Part shown: positions 1 through 5,433 of the stretch, piece by piece | How the letters are laid out: each line of letters begins with the position of its first letter | Position numbering within the stretch: position 1 is the first letter of the stretch | Assembly (NCBI GenBank): GCA_905233965.1 | Contig: CAJOFG010000145.1 | Coordinates: 1 to 5,957 of the forward strand | Direction: 5' to 3' | Source of the DNA: an uncultured Selenomonadaceae bacterium | Lineage (GTDB): Bacteria > Bacillota > Negativicutes > Selenomonadales > Selenomonadaceae | DNA: 5,957 nucleotides | Notes under the pieces: generated by a model | What the model was told of the DNA's origin: nothing | Seen by the model: the letters and a program-made list of their open reading frames with translations, nothing else | Databases searched by the model: none | Program-made: the position numbers and the translations under genes

Positions 1-270
1 CCGTTCGACATTTTCAAAATTTTGTACGACGACGTTCTCGCCGGAAAACTTGATACGCGATTCGGAATTTTATTTATGCGCCATCTTCGTCAGGCATTGA
101 ACGGAAATTGGGTCGGCTTGAGTAACGGCAAGCGCGCAAAAATTGTTTACATTGACGAAACGCGCGTAACCTCTCAACCGATTGTACAGACTCCGAAAAA
201 TGAATTTATCGACTTGAACAAAGTACATGACGTAAAAATTGATTCGCTCCTCACCGCCAAGGAAGTTTAA
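1..270 (+). CDS. C-terminal part of an HD-GYP-type (c-di-GMP phosphodiesterase-like) protein, 5' end outside window
   Basis: The reading frame is open from base 1 and ends at TAA 268-270, giving about 89 residues; the start lies upstream of the window. The fragment begins PFDIFKILYDDVLAGKLDTR and continues with a hydrophobic stretch, then LSNGKRAKIVYIDE and a late EFIDLN motif. From family knowledge, HD-GYP phosphodiesterases of clostridia and Negativicutes often carry this tail after the HD-GYP domain: a 'SPFD/E...GKLDT' helix, a 'LSNG..A.IVYI' beta unit and a terminal 'FIDL' motif. The catalytic HD and GYP residues are not in the window, so phosphodiesterase activity and substrate cannot be confirmed. 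Such enzymes hydrolyse cyclic di-GMP, usually downstream of a sensory domain. No terminator follows immediately; the first one lies about 115 bases downstream at 385-420. The family call is fairly secure, the exact function less so. Confidence 0.75.
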   Translation, partial: PFDIFKILYDDVLAGKLDTRFGILFMRHLRQALNGNWVGLSNGKRAKIVYIDETRVTSQPIVQTPKNEFIDLNKVHDVKIDSLLTAKEV

Positions 271-305
271 AGACGAATGAACGCCACAAAAAATTTCGGG
301 GAGCG

Positions 306-335
306 TTGCAAATATCCGGTTCGCTGTGATAAAAT
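306..335 (+). promoter_or_regulatory. Candidate sigma-70-type promoter for a short RNA or leader
   Basis: TTGCAA at 306-311 (4 of 6 matches to TTGACA) is separated by 18 bases from TAAAAT at 330-335 (5 of 6 matches to TATAAT). A start point near 342 would give a transcript that begins just before the hairpin at 343-357 and meets the terminator at 385-420. This is seen by eye only; an AT-rich intergenic region throws up such matches by chance. Confidence 0.35.
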
Positions 336-341
336 CCGAGC

Positions 342-420
342 AAGCAGAAAGACTGCTAATCACGCGAAAAGGGCATTTGGCATCAAAAAAAGCCACCGAC
401 TGCCGATCGGGGCTTTTTTT
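342..420 (+). ncRNA. Possible small RNA or attenuated leader, family not identified
   Basis: This stretch is non-coding. It holds a 5' hairpin, AGCAG (343-347) with CTGCT (353-357) around loop AAAGA, an unpaired purine-rich linker, and an intrinsic terminator (385-420). GCAG at 344-347 can also pair with CTGC at 400-403, which lies in the terminator loop, so two mutually exclusive pairings are possible. Pieces resemble riboswitch consensus words: GTGATAAAATCCG and ACTGCTAA (cobalamin-like), or CACGCGAAAAGGGC and AAGCCACCGACTGCC (c-di-GMP-I-like or cobalamin-like). None of these families fits over its full length. I infer either a free ~80-nt RNA or a leader whose terminator controls the gene that starts at 535. 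It may equally be no more than the 3' terminator region of the preceding gene. Confidence 0.3.
385..420 (+). terminator. Intrinsic terminator, also usable on the opposite strand
   Basis: A run of seven A (385-391) leads into GCC-A-CCGA (392-399), loop CTGCCGA (400-406), then TCGG-GGC (407-413) and seven T (414-420). The stem has seven GC-rich pairs with one bulged A at 395, extended by A-T pairs. The form is classic for Rho-independent termination. It could end the upstream phosphodiesterase transcript or a shorter RNA that starts near 342. No gene on the minus strand runs into it inside the window. Confidence 0.85.
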
Positions 421-469
421 ATTGGCATCCCTGTACATGACGCAATACGCTTGTTACTGTCAAATTTTC

Positions 470-498
470 TTGACGTATTTGTTGCGGCAAACGAAAAT
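470..498 (+). promoter_or_regulatory. Candidate promoter for the methyltransferase-like gene and the NAD(P)HX repair gene
   Basis: TTGACG at 470-475 (5 of 6 to the -35 consensus) is followed after 17 bases by GAAAAT at 493-498 (4 of 6 to the -10 consensus). Transcription would start around 505, leaving a leader of about 30 bases before the start codon at 535. Its place downstream of the terminator at 385-420 supports a separate transcription unit. Confidence 0.45.
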
Positions 499-520
499 AA
501 AATGTAAAATACAAAGTTGA

Positions 521-526
521 AGGAGG
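521..526 (+). promoter_or_regulatory. Ribosome binding site that fixes the TTG start at 535
   Basis: AGGAGG at 521-526 is a full Shine-Dalgarno match. It lies 8 bases before TTG at 535-537 but only 2 bases before the in-frame ATG at 529, which is too close. This decides the start codon and puts the signal peptide at the extreme N-terminus. Confidence 0.85.
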
Positions 527-534
527 TAATGATA

Positions 535-1467
535 TTGAAAAAAATTTTTACCGCCGCGATAATTTTCTGTGCGGCAATGATGATTTTAGGCGCGAAAAGT
601 TTTGCCGCCGAATTTGAATTGGTTTCTTATTCCGCGCAAGTCAAATTGCAATGGCTCGCAAATGCCGGAGTACCCGAAGCGAAAAAAATTTTGAATCAAA
701 TCGGCACGGCAAATATTTTTGAAAAAGGCAATTTGCAGGACTACGACCGGCTGGAAAAAGTGAACGGAATTTTTCAAGAGCTTGCTTACGAATCGACGCT
801 GAATTATTTTAACGAAAAAAATTATACGAATATGTTTGACATAGGCGGCGGCTACACACCCCGCGCAATGCTCGTCGCGCAAGCCGGAAAAAAATACGTC
901 GGCGCGGAATTGACTGCCGTCGCGATCAGCGCGTCCTCAGTAATGCAAAAAATTTTGGACGCGAACTCTTACAAAAATATTCTTTACGAAAATGTTCCCG
1001 TCGCCGACAAACGGGCTATGCTCGACTTGAACGGACAAATTTGCATTGTCGAAAACGGATTAATGATGTATCTTCCTCCGGAAAATGTTGACGCGATGTA
1101 CACGTTCAGTCACGAAATTTTGAAAAAGCACGGCGGCTGTTACATAACTTCCGATTTCGTCGCTCACGAATTGTTTACCGAAATTGCCGCAGCCTTGTAC
1201 GGCGAACACGATAAAGAAATTCTCTACGACGAAACGATGACTATGTACGAAAATCTTTTCGGCGATGAAATTTGCAACGACACTTTCGACACTCAAGCGG
1301 ACGCGAAAAAATTTTTGGCGGCGCACGGTTTGAAAGTTGAAGAGGTTCCGCTCATTACCGACGTTTCAAAATTGCATTGCTTAAAAAATCTTACGCCGGA
1401 GCAGACGGAACAAATAAAACAAATTGCCGCGAAAAAATATTTGTGGGTCATCACGACGGCGGACTGA
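535..1467 (+). CDS. Exported protein with a class I SAM-dependent methyltransferase-like fold
   Basis: The protein has 310 residues from a TTG start placed by the ribosome binding site at 521-526. Residues 1-25 form a typical type I signal peptide: two lysines at 2-3, a hydrophobic core at about 4-19, and a cleavage region KSFAA before EFEL. Residues 101-111 (FDIGGGYTPRA) match methyltransferase motif I, the glycine-rich SAM loop. An acidic residue follows after the next strand (YVGAEL, E125), as in motif II. IVENGLMMYLPPENV (171-185) resembles the 'EG..MYL' motif of the leucine carboxyl methyltransferase/PPM family, so that family is the best guess. The C-terminal part (210-310) is mostly helical with no recognised motif. 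A signal peptide on such a fold is odd, because SAM is a cytoplasmic cofactor. The product may therefore act outside the membrane as a non-methylating relative, bind another ligand, or stay cytoplasmic-facing with an uncleaved anchor. It lies 29 bases upstream of the NAD(P)HX repair gene and probably shares its mRNA. Substrate unknown. Confidence 0.75.
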   Translation: MKKIFTAAIIFCAAMMILGAKSFAAEFELVSYSAQVKLQWLANAGVPEAKKILNQIGTANIFEKGNLQDYDRLEKVNGIFQELAYESTLNYFNEKNYTNMFDIGGGYTPRAMLVAQAGKKYVGAELTAVAISASSVMQKILDANSYKNILYENVPVADKRAMLDLNGQICIVENGLMMYLPPENVDAMYTFSHEILKKHGGCYITSDFVAHELFTEIAAALYGEHDKEILYDETMTMYENLFGDEICNDTFDTQADAKKFLAAHGLKVEEVPLITDVSKLHCLKNLTPEQTEQIKQIAAKKYLWVITTAD

Positions 1468-1496
1468 AAAATTTTTAAACGAGGTTGATTTTTAAA

Positions 1497-3056
1497 ATGA
1501 AAGTTGCATTGGCAAAACAAATGCGCGAAATTGACGATACCGTCATAAAAGATTTCGGACTGCCGGAGTTGTCGCTCATGGAAAGTGCCGGACACAGAGT
1601 CGCGGAGTTCACGAAAGAATTTTTGAACGGCGTGAACGAAAAAAGTATCTGCATTTTGACCGGGAGCGGGAATAACGGCGGCGACGCTTTGACGGCGGCA
1701 AGGTATCTTTCAAACGACGGAGCGCGGGTGAAAATTTTTTTGAGCGGCAACAAAGACAGCCGGACAGAATCTTTTTCCGTGCAAATGAAAGTCCTTCGCG
1801 CAATGGGCATCGAACTTCAGCAACTGGACAGCGACCGGGCTTGGGATCGTCTGCAAGTCACGTTGAGATTTTCCGACGCGATTATTGACGGAATTTTGGG
1901 CACGGGTTTTTCCGGCGAACTTCGTCCCAATGCTCTGCGTTTAATTCGTCTGGCAAATTCCGCGAAGAAACCGGTTATCGCGATTGACATTCCGTCCGGC
2001 GTTGAGGCGGACACCGGAAAAGTCGGAGAGTCGGCGATAAATGCGGCGTTGACTGTCGCGCTCGGTTTGCCCAAGCCGGGACATTTCATTTGTCCGGGCG
2101 CGTCTTACGTCGGCAAACTTGTAACGGACGACATCGGGATACCGGAAAAACTTTTGAACGAAAATATTCACCAGACACTTTTGGACGACGAGCCGGCGAA
2201 AAATTTTTTGCCGGAGCGACCGCGTGACGCTTACAAAGGTTCTTGCGGGAAAATTTTGGTCGTCGCGGGTTCTCGCGGAATGACCGGCGCGGCGTGTCTC
2301 GCGTCGATGTCCGCGTTGAAAGCCGGCGCGGGTCTGGTAACTTTGGCGGTTCCGGAAAGTCTGAACGAAATTTACGAAATGAAATTGACGGAAGTTATGA
2401 CGGCTCCGCTTTACGAAGTCAAAACCGGAATTATCGGCGGGGACAGAGCGACGAAAACAATTTTGGATTTGGCGGAAAATGCCGATGCCGTTCTGCTCGG
2501 ACCGAAAGAAACTTTGACGTTGGTGAGAAAAATTTCCGAAACGGTTGACCGCCCGCTCATTTTGGACGCGGACGCAATTTTCGCTTACAACGATTCGGCG
2601 AACGATTTAAAAGATTTCCGACAAATTCCGATTTTGACTCCTCATCTCGGAGAGCTTGCCGCGCTGTTGAAAATTTCGGTGAAAGAACTTCGCGATTCAC
2701 TCGTCGAAACGGTTCGCAAAACGTCAAAAGATTTGCGCGCAATTATCGTGGCGAAAAGTGAATGTACGGTTATCGGCTACCCGAACGGAGAAATTTTTAT
2801 TTCCCCGCTCGGCAACAGCGCAATGGCAACTGCCGGCAGCGGTGACGTTTTGGCGGGAACGATTGCCGGCTTGATTAAGCAAACACCTTTCGCGCCGCTC
2901 GCCGGAGTTTATCTGCACGGCACTGCGGGAGACATCGCGGCAGAAAAAAAAGCCGAAGGCTTGACTGCCTCCGACATTATGGAAAATTTGCCCGGAGCGA
3001 TTAAAAAACTTCGCGGGCTGAACCTCCCGGAAAAAATTACCGGCGAAGATTTTTAA
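1497..3056 (+). CDS. nnr: Bifunctional NAD(P)H-hydrate epimerase / ADP-dependent (S)-NAD(P)H-hydrate dehydratase
   Basis: This 519-residue enzyme repairs NADH and NADPH hydrated by side reactions: the N-terminal domain interconverts R and S hydrates, and the C-terminal domain dehydrates the S form at the cost of ADP (or ATP). The length is normal for the fused form. The epimerase (YjeF_N) domain spans about 1-220: GSGNNGGDA at 56-64, a DGILGTGFSG segment, and AIDIPSG with D164. The dehydratase (ribokinase-like) domain spans about 241-515: KILVVAGSRGMTGA near its start, LILDADA, ILTPHLGE, and ATAGSGDVLAG with the likely catalytic D450. Departures from consensus are A64 where GGDG is usual and GPKE (335-338) where a glycine-rich GPGLG is usual. 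ATG at 1497 is preferred over an upstream TTG at 1485 because GAGG at 1481-1484 sits 12 bases before it and MKVALAKQM is a typical family start. The 3' end overlaps convergent codY by 20 bases. Confidence 0.96.
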   Translation: MKVALAKQMREIDDTVIKDFGLPELSLMESAGHRVAEFTKEFLNGVNEKSICILTGSGNNGGDALTAARYLSNDGARVKIFLSGNKDSRTESFSVQMKVLRAMGIELQQLDSDRAWDRLQVTLRFSDAIIDGILGTGFSGELRPNALRLIRLANSAKKPVIAIDIPSGVEADTGKVGESAINAALTVALGLPKPGHFICPGASYVGKLVTDDIGIPEKLLNENIHQTLLDDEPAKNFLPERPRDAYKGSCGKILVVAGSRGMTGAACLASMSALKAGAGLVTLAVPESLNEIYEMKLTEVMTAPLYEVKTGIIGGDRATKTILDLAENADAVLLGPKETLTLVRKISETVDRPLILDADAIFAYNDSANDLKDFRQIPILTPHLGELAALLKISVKELRDSLVETVRKTSKDLRAIIVAKSECTVIGYPNGEIFISPLGNSAMATAGSGDVLAGTIAGLIKQTPFAPLAGVYLHGTAGDIAAEKKAEGLTASDIMENLPGAIKKLRGLNLPEKITGEDF

Positions 3057-3813
3057 CTTCGTCCATCAAATACTCGTTCAAAATTTTTATGTAAGTCCCT
3101 TTCATGCCCAGCGATTTCGATTCGATAACGCCGGCAGATTCAAATTTTCTGAGCGCATTGACGATAACGGATCGGGTAATTCCGACTCTGTCCGCAATTT
3201 TCGACGCGACCAAAAGTCCTTCGTTGCCGTCAAGTTCACCCAAAATATTTATCGCGGCTTCGGCTTCGGAATAACTCAACGTGGAGATTGCGATTTGAAC
3301 GGTTGCTTTTTTCCGCGCTTCGATTTCGACTCTTTCCGAATGATCCCGGAGCATTTCCATTCCGACGACGGCCGCGCCGTACTCGGCAAGAATTAAATCA
3401 TCTTCGGTAAAATCTTCATCATAACGTGCGACAATCAAAGTACCGATTCGGTGTCCGACACCGTAAATGGGAACGATTGTCGTATTTTTTCCGTCGAACG
3501 CACATTCGCGTTTTTCGTCATAGGCACACATTCCGCTTTTCGTCCGGCGATTCGCGCTTGTGTCCTCCAGCCGGTTGAGCAGGCGAACGTATTGTTTCGG
3601 AAATTTTCCCTTGCTGATGACTTTGTCGATCATCAGCTTACATTCAAAATTGTCGGTGAAGGCGTAACCTTTAATGTCGCCTTCCTTGCTCATGATGTAA
3701 ACATTCGCGCCGAGAACGTTGCTTAAAACTTTTGAGATTCCGTCATACTCGACATTTTCCGCACGTTGCAAAAGTTTATTTATCTTTCTCGTCTTCTCCA
3801 ACAATGTAGCCAT
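3037..3813 (-). CDS. codY: GTP-sensing transcriptional pleiotropic regulator CodY
   Basis: CodY is a dimeric cytoplasmic DNA-binding protein that represses, and sometimes activates, nutrient-starvation genes when GTP and branched-chain amino acids are plentiful. The product has 258 residues, against 259 in B. subtilis. It starts at ATG 3813-3811 with AAGGAGGC (3830-3823) nine bases upstream. Residues 1-155 form the GAF effector domain, with TTIVPI and RIGTLIVAR (111-130) and the highly conserved DDLILAEYGAAVVGMEMLR (138-156). The winged helix-turn-helix covers about 203-245, ASKIADRVGITRSVIVNALR then GMKGTYIKILN, nearly identical to B. subtilis by memory. In the effector pocket F71, P72 and Y75 are kept, but positions 61, 62, 96 and 98-100 differ (M, I, C, Y, D, E). 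The gene appears to be its own transcription unit: a terminator separates it from the cobalt transport operon upstream. It may be autoregulated through the candidate site at 3900-3914. Confidence 0.98.
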   Translation of the reverse strand: MATLLEKTRKINKLLQRAENVEYDGISKVLSNVLGANVYIMSKEGDIKGYAFTDNFECKLMIDKVISKGKFPKQYVRLLNRLEDTSANRRTKSGMCAYDEKRECAFDGKNTTIVPIYGVGHRIGTLIVARYDEDFTEDDLILAEYGAAVVGMEMLRDHSERVEIEARKKATVQIAISTLSYSEAEAAINILGELDGNEGLLVASKIADRVGITRSVIVNALRKFESAGVIESKSLGMKGTYIKILNEYLMDEVKNLRR

Positions 3814-3822
3814 ACACCGCGT

Positions 3823-3830
3823 GCCTCCTT
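3823..3830 (-). promoter_or_regulatory. Ribosome binding site of codY
   Basis: Read on the minus strand this is AAGGAGGC, a near-perfect Shine-Dalgarno sequence nine bases before the codY ATG. It settles the start and implies efficient translation. Confidence 0.85.
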
Positions 3831-3868
3831 CAAAAAGAAAATTTTACGGTCGGTATTCATCTTTGCGA

Positions 3869-3897
3869 ATGATAACATAAATTTTCATTCCGGGAAA
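3869..3897 (-). promoter_or_regulatory. Probable codY promoter with extended -10
   Basis: On the minus strand, TATCAT (3874-3869) is a 5 of 6 match to the -10 box and is preceded by TGT (3877-3875), a complete extended -10. Seventeen bases further upstream lies TTTCCC (3897-3892), a poor -35 (3 of 6), as is common with extended -10 promoters. The start point would be near 3862, giving a codY leader of about 50 bases. Confidence 0.6.
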
Positions 3898-3899
3898 GT

Positions 3900-3914
3900 A
3901 TTTTTCTGAATTTT
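3900..3914 (-). promoter_or_regulatory. Candidate CodY-binding site upstream of codY
   Basis: On the minus strand the 15 bases read AAAATTCAGAAAAAT. They match the established CodY box AATTTTCWGAAAATT at 12 of 15 positions, including the whole central TTCWGAAAA. The site ends two bases upstream of the codY -35 hexamer, a sensible place for autoregulation. The segment is A/T-rich, so a chance match cannot be excluded. Confidence 0.45.
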
Positions 3915-3946
3915 TTATTTAATTTTTCACAAATTTTTTTCGCAAC

Positions 3947-3977
3947 AAAAAAATCCGGACGCAACCCGGATTTTTTT
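3947..3977 (-). terminator. Perfect bidirectional intrinsic terminator ending the cobalt transport operon
   Basis: Seven A (3947-3953) and TCCGG (3954-3958), a seven-base loop (3959-3965), then CCGGA (3966-3970) and seven T (3971-3977) form an uninterrupted inverted repeat. On the minus strand it begins inside the cbiO stop codon (3978-3976), so transcription of cbiM-Q-O would end there and be insulated from codY. By symmetry it works on the plus strand too, though no plus-strand gene leads into it. Confidence 0.9.
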
Positions 3978-4608
3978 ATAACGAAATTTTTTTGTCGGCA
4001 AGTTCGGAAATAAAATTTGAGTCGTGCGACGAAAAAATTATCGTCTTGCCGGCGCGTTTCAACTCGAACAAAAAATTTTTTAAAACGTCCCGCGTCTTTT
4101 CGTCCAACGCGCTCAACGGCTCGTCCAAAGTCCAGATCGCCGGATTCATCGTCAAAATCGACGCAAGAGCAACTTTCTTTTTTTCGCCGCCGGACAAATT
4201 GTAAGGTGCGCGGTGTCGCAATTTTTCCAAGTCAAAAAATTTTATCGCGTCGTCCGTCCGAATTTTTATTTCCTCCTCCGGCAATTCCATTTGCTCCGGT
4301 CCGAAAGATAATTCCTCTTCGACGCTCGGACAAAAAAGTTGAACGTCCGGATTCTGCCAGACAAATCCGACTTTTTGATGAAAATATTTTGAGTAGCGAT
4401 TATCCGCCATGAGTTTTGAATTTATTTCGCGCCCCTCGAATTTGTAACTGCCGGAAGTCGGAAAAATCAATCCGTTGATAATTTTCAACAGCGTCGATTT
4501 CCCCGCGCCGTTCGCTCCGCAAATCGCAACCGCATCGCCCGGTTGAATTTCAAAATTCACGTCGCGCAGAACCGGTTCGCCGGAGTACCCGTAAAAAATA
4601 TTTTTCAA
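3976..4608 (-). CDS. cbiO: ECF-type cobalt/nickel transporter ATPase subunit CbiO, short form
   Basis: This is the nucleotide-binding subunit that powers CbiMQO uptake of Co2+ (or Ni2+) at the inner face of the membrane. Counting from the TTG at 4608 there are 210 residues. All ATPase motifs are present: Walker A GANGAGKST (31-39), Q-loop WQNPDVQLF (Q85), signature LSGGE (138-142), Walker B AIWTLDEP with D162 and E163, D-loop SALD, and switch H195 in SSHD. It stops 15 residues after the switch histidine, at ADKKISL, whereas most CbiO proteins run 50-60 residues further. The start is uncertain. TTG 4608 is the only standard start codon after the in-frame stop at 4623-4621, but it has no well-spaced ribosome binding site. 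GGAAGG at 4635-4630 is ideally spaced for ATT at 4620, which would add four residues and complete the first strand (IIELKNI), overlapping the cbiQ stop by 7 bases. Function is secure; start codon is not. Confidence 0.92.
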   Translation of the reverse strand: MKNIFYGYSGEPVLRDVNFEIQPGDAVAICGANGAGKSTLLKIINGLIFPTSGSYKFEGREINSKLMADNRYSKYFHQKVGFVWQNPDVQLFCPSVEEELSFGPEQMELPEEEIKIRTDDAIKFFDLEKLRHRAPYNLSGGEKKKVALASILTMNPAIWTLDEPLSALDEKTRDVLKNFLFELKRAGKTIIFSSHDSNFISELADKKISL

Positions 4609-4613
4609 CTCGA

Positions 4614-5423
4614 TTATAATTTAATCACGCCTTCCGAAATTAAAAACAGTGCAACGTAACCCGCAAGCAGAATCACGAAAATTAAATCGCCCGGTCGGAA
4701 AAAACTTTTCGCCGAACTCAAATATTCGCCGGTGAAACAGCGGCAACGCATCGCCATGTACATTTCTTCCGACATCTCTTTCGACTTCAAAAAGACCGTT
4801 CCCAAAATTCCGGAAACTGATTTTTTTTTGTCGTGATTTTTTCCCACCGACCGAATTTTTAACGCCGTCAACATATCCTGCGAAATTTCGCCGAGCAGGA
4901 CGATATATCTGAGCGTCGTGTCCAAAATGAAAATCATCACGGCGGGGACGCGAAAATTTTTTAACGCCCGCGTCAGTTGATTCTCCGTGAAAAAATTTGT
5001 CAGCAGTCCCAACGCCGTCGTCGTCAGAAAAATTTTCAGCGGCAATATAAAAATCAAATTCGGGTTGCCGAGAAAAAATGCCGGCAATAAAAATAATGCG
5101 GCAAACACAGCCGCCGCAAAAGAATTTCTCACCGTCGAAAAAATTGTTTCGCCGTCGAGAAGGCAAAGCAAAATCATTTCGAGAGCGAGAACGCAGAATA
5201 AAAAATTTGTTGTCCGGGAAAGTACGCAGAGAAAAATTAAACTCAACGCGAAAAAAATTCCCGCCGCCGCAGAAATTTTTTCAATCCGTTTCATTTTCGC
5301 CCGGTAACGGAAGGCACGAAGAATTTTCATAATCCGCAAAAGTGATCGCGAAATAAAATAATCGTTGCCGCCGTCCGGCGAATAAATTTCGTCGCGCAAA
5401 GCCCATTCCGGAAGTCGTTTCAT
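4614..5423 (-). CDS. cbiQ: ECF-type cobalt/nickel transporter transmembrane subunit CbiQ
   Basis: CbiQ is the T-component that spans the membrane and transmits ATP-driven movement from CbiO to the substrate-binding CbiM. The protein has 269 residues, normal for the family. The N-terminus (LPEWALRDEI...) is a typical soluble CbiQ leader. Hydrophobic segments lie at about 51-67, 72-89, 102-119, 122-145, 160-178 and 246-263. The two cytoplasmic coupling motifs are recognisable as ALKIRSVG (187-194) and AMRCRCFTGEY (224-234); the usual form is A-R-G, here I-R-S and C-R-C, with both arginines kept. The ATG at 5423-5421 follows the cbiM stop by 10 bases; AGGG at 5441-5438 is a weak and distant ribosome binding site, so translation may depend on coupling to cbiM. 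The 3' end abuts or overlaps cbiO. No separate cbiN lies between cbiM and cbiQ. Confidence 0.93.
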   Translation of the reverse strand: MKRLPEWALRDEIYSPDGGNDYFISRSLLRIMKILRAFRYRAKMKRIEKISAAAGIFFALSLIFLCVLSRTTNFLFCVLALEMILLCLLDGETIFSTVRNSFAAAVFAALFLLPAFFLGNPNLIFILPLKIFLTTTALGLLTNFFTENQLTRALKNFRVPAVMIFILDTTLRYIVLLGEISQDMLTALKIRSVGKNHDKKKSVSGILGTVFLKSKEMSEEMYMAMRCRCFTGEYLSSAKSFFRPGDLIFVILLAGYVALFLISEGVIKL

Positions 5424-5433
5424 AAAATTTCAA

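Noticed and set aside
343..365. CTGCTAA at 353-359 looks like the anticodon loop of a serine tRNA (GCU).
   Set aside because: The flanking bases do not form a five-pair anticodon stem, and no acceptor stem, D-arm or T-arm is present.
360..410. A full c-di-GMP-I (GEMM) riboswitch.
   Set aside because: Some core words resemble it, but the two long helices with GNRA loop and receptor cannot be drawn; kept only as a weak possibility within the leader finding.
70..438. Minus-strand open frame of 122 codons.
   Set aside because: It is antisense to the phosphodiesterase tail, runs across the terminator, and has no ribosome binding site or recognisable family.
463..477. AATTTTCT followed by TGACGTA as a CodY box over the methyltransferase promoter.
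   Set aside because: Only about 10 of 15 bases match and the right half is wrong; in this A/T-run-rich DNA that is background.
535..571. Lipoprotein signal at Cys12 of the exported methyltransferase.
   Set aside because: The residues before the cysteine are IIF; phenylalanine at -1 does not fit a lipobox, and a normal type I cleavage region follows at residues 21-25.
2243..2548. Plus-strand open frame inside the NAD(P)HX gene.
   Set aside because: Low-complexity Arg/Gly/Asn-rich translation of another frame of a clearly coding gene.
3814..3975. A cobalamin riboswitch between codY and the cobalt transporter genes.
   Set aside because: This interval lies downstream of the cbi operon, so it could not control it, and it holds no cobalamin-box-like sequence; only the codY promoter region and a terminator are visible.
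4621..5166. Long minus-strand frame overlapping cbiQ.
   Set aside because: It is an alternative frame of cbiQ with Arg/Gly/Phe-rich composition and no family features; the CbiQ frame has membrane helices and coupling motifs.
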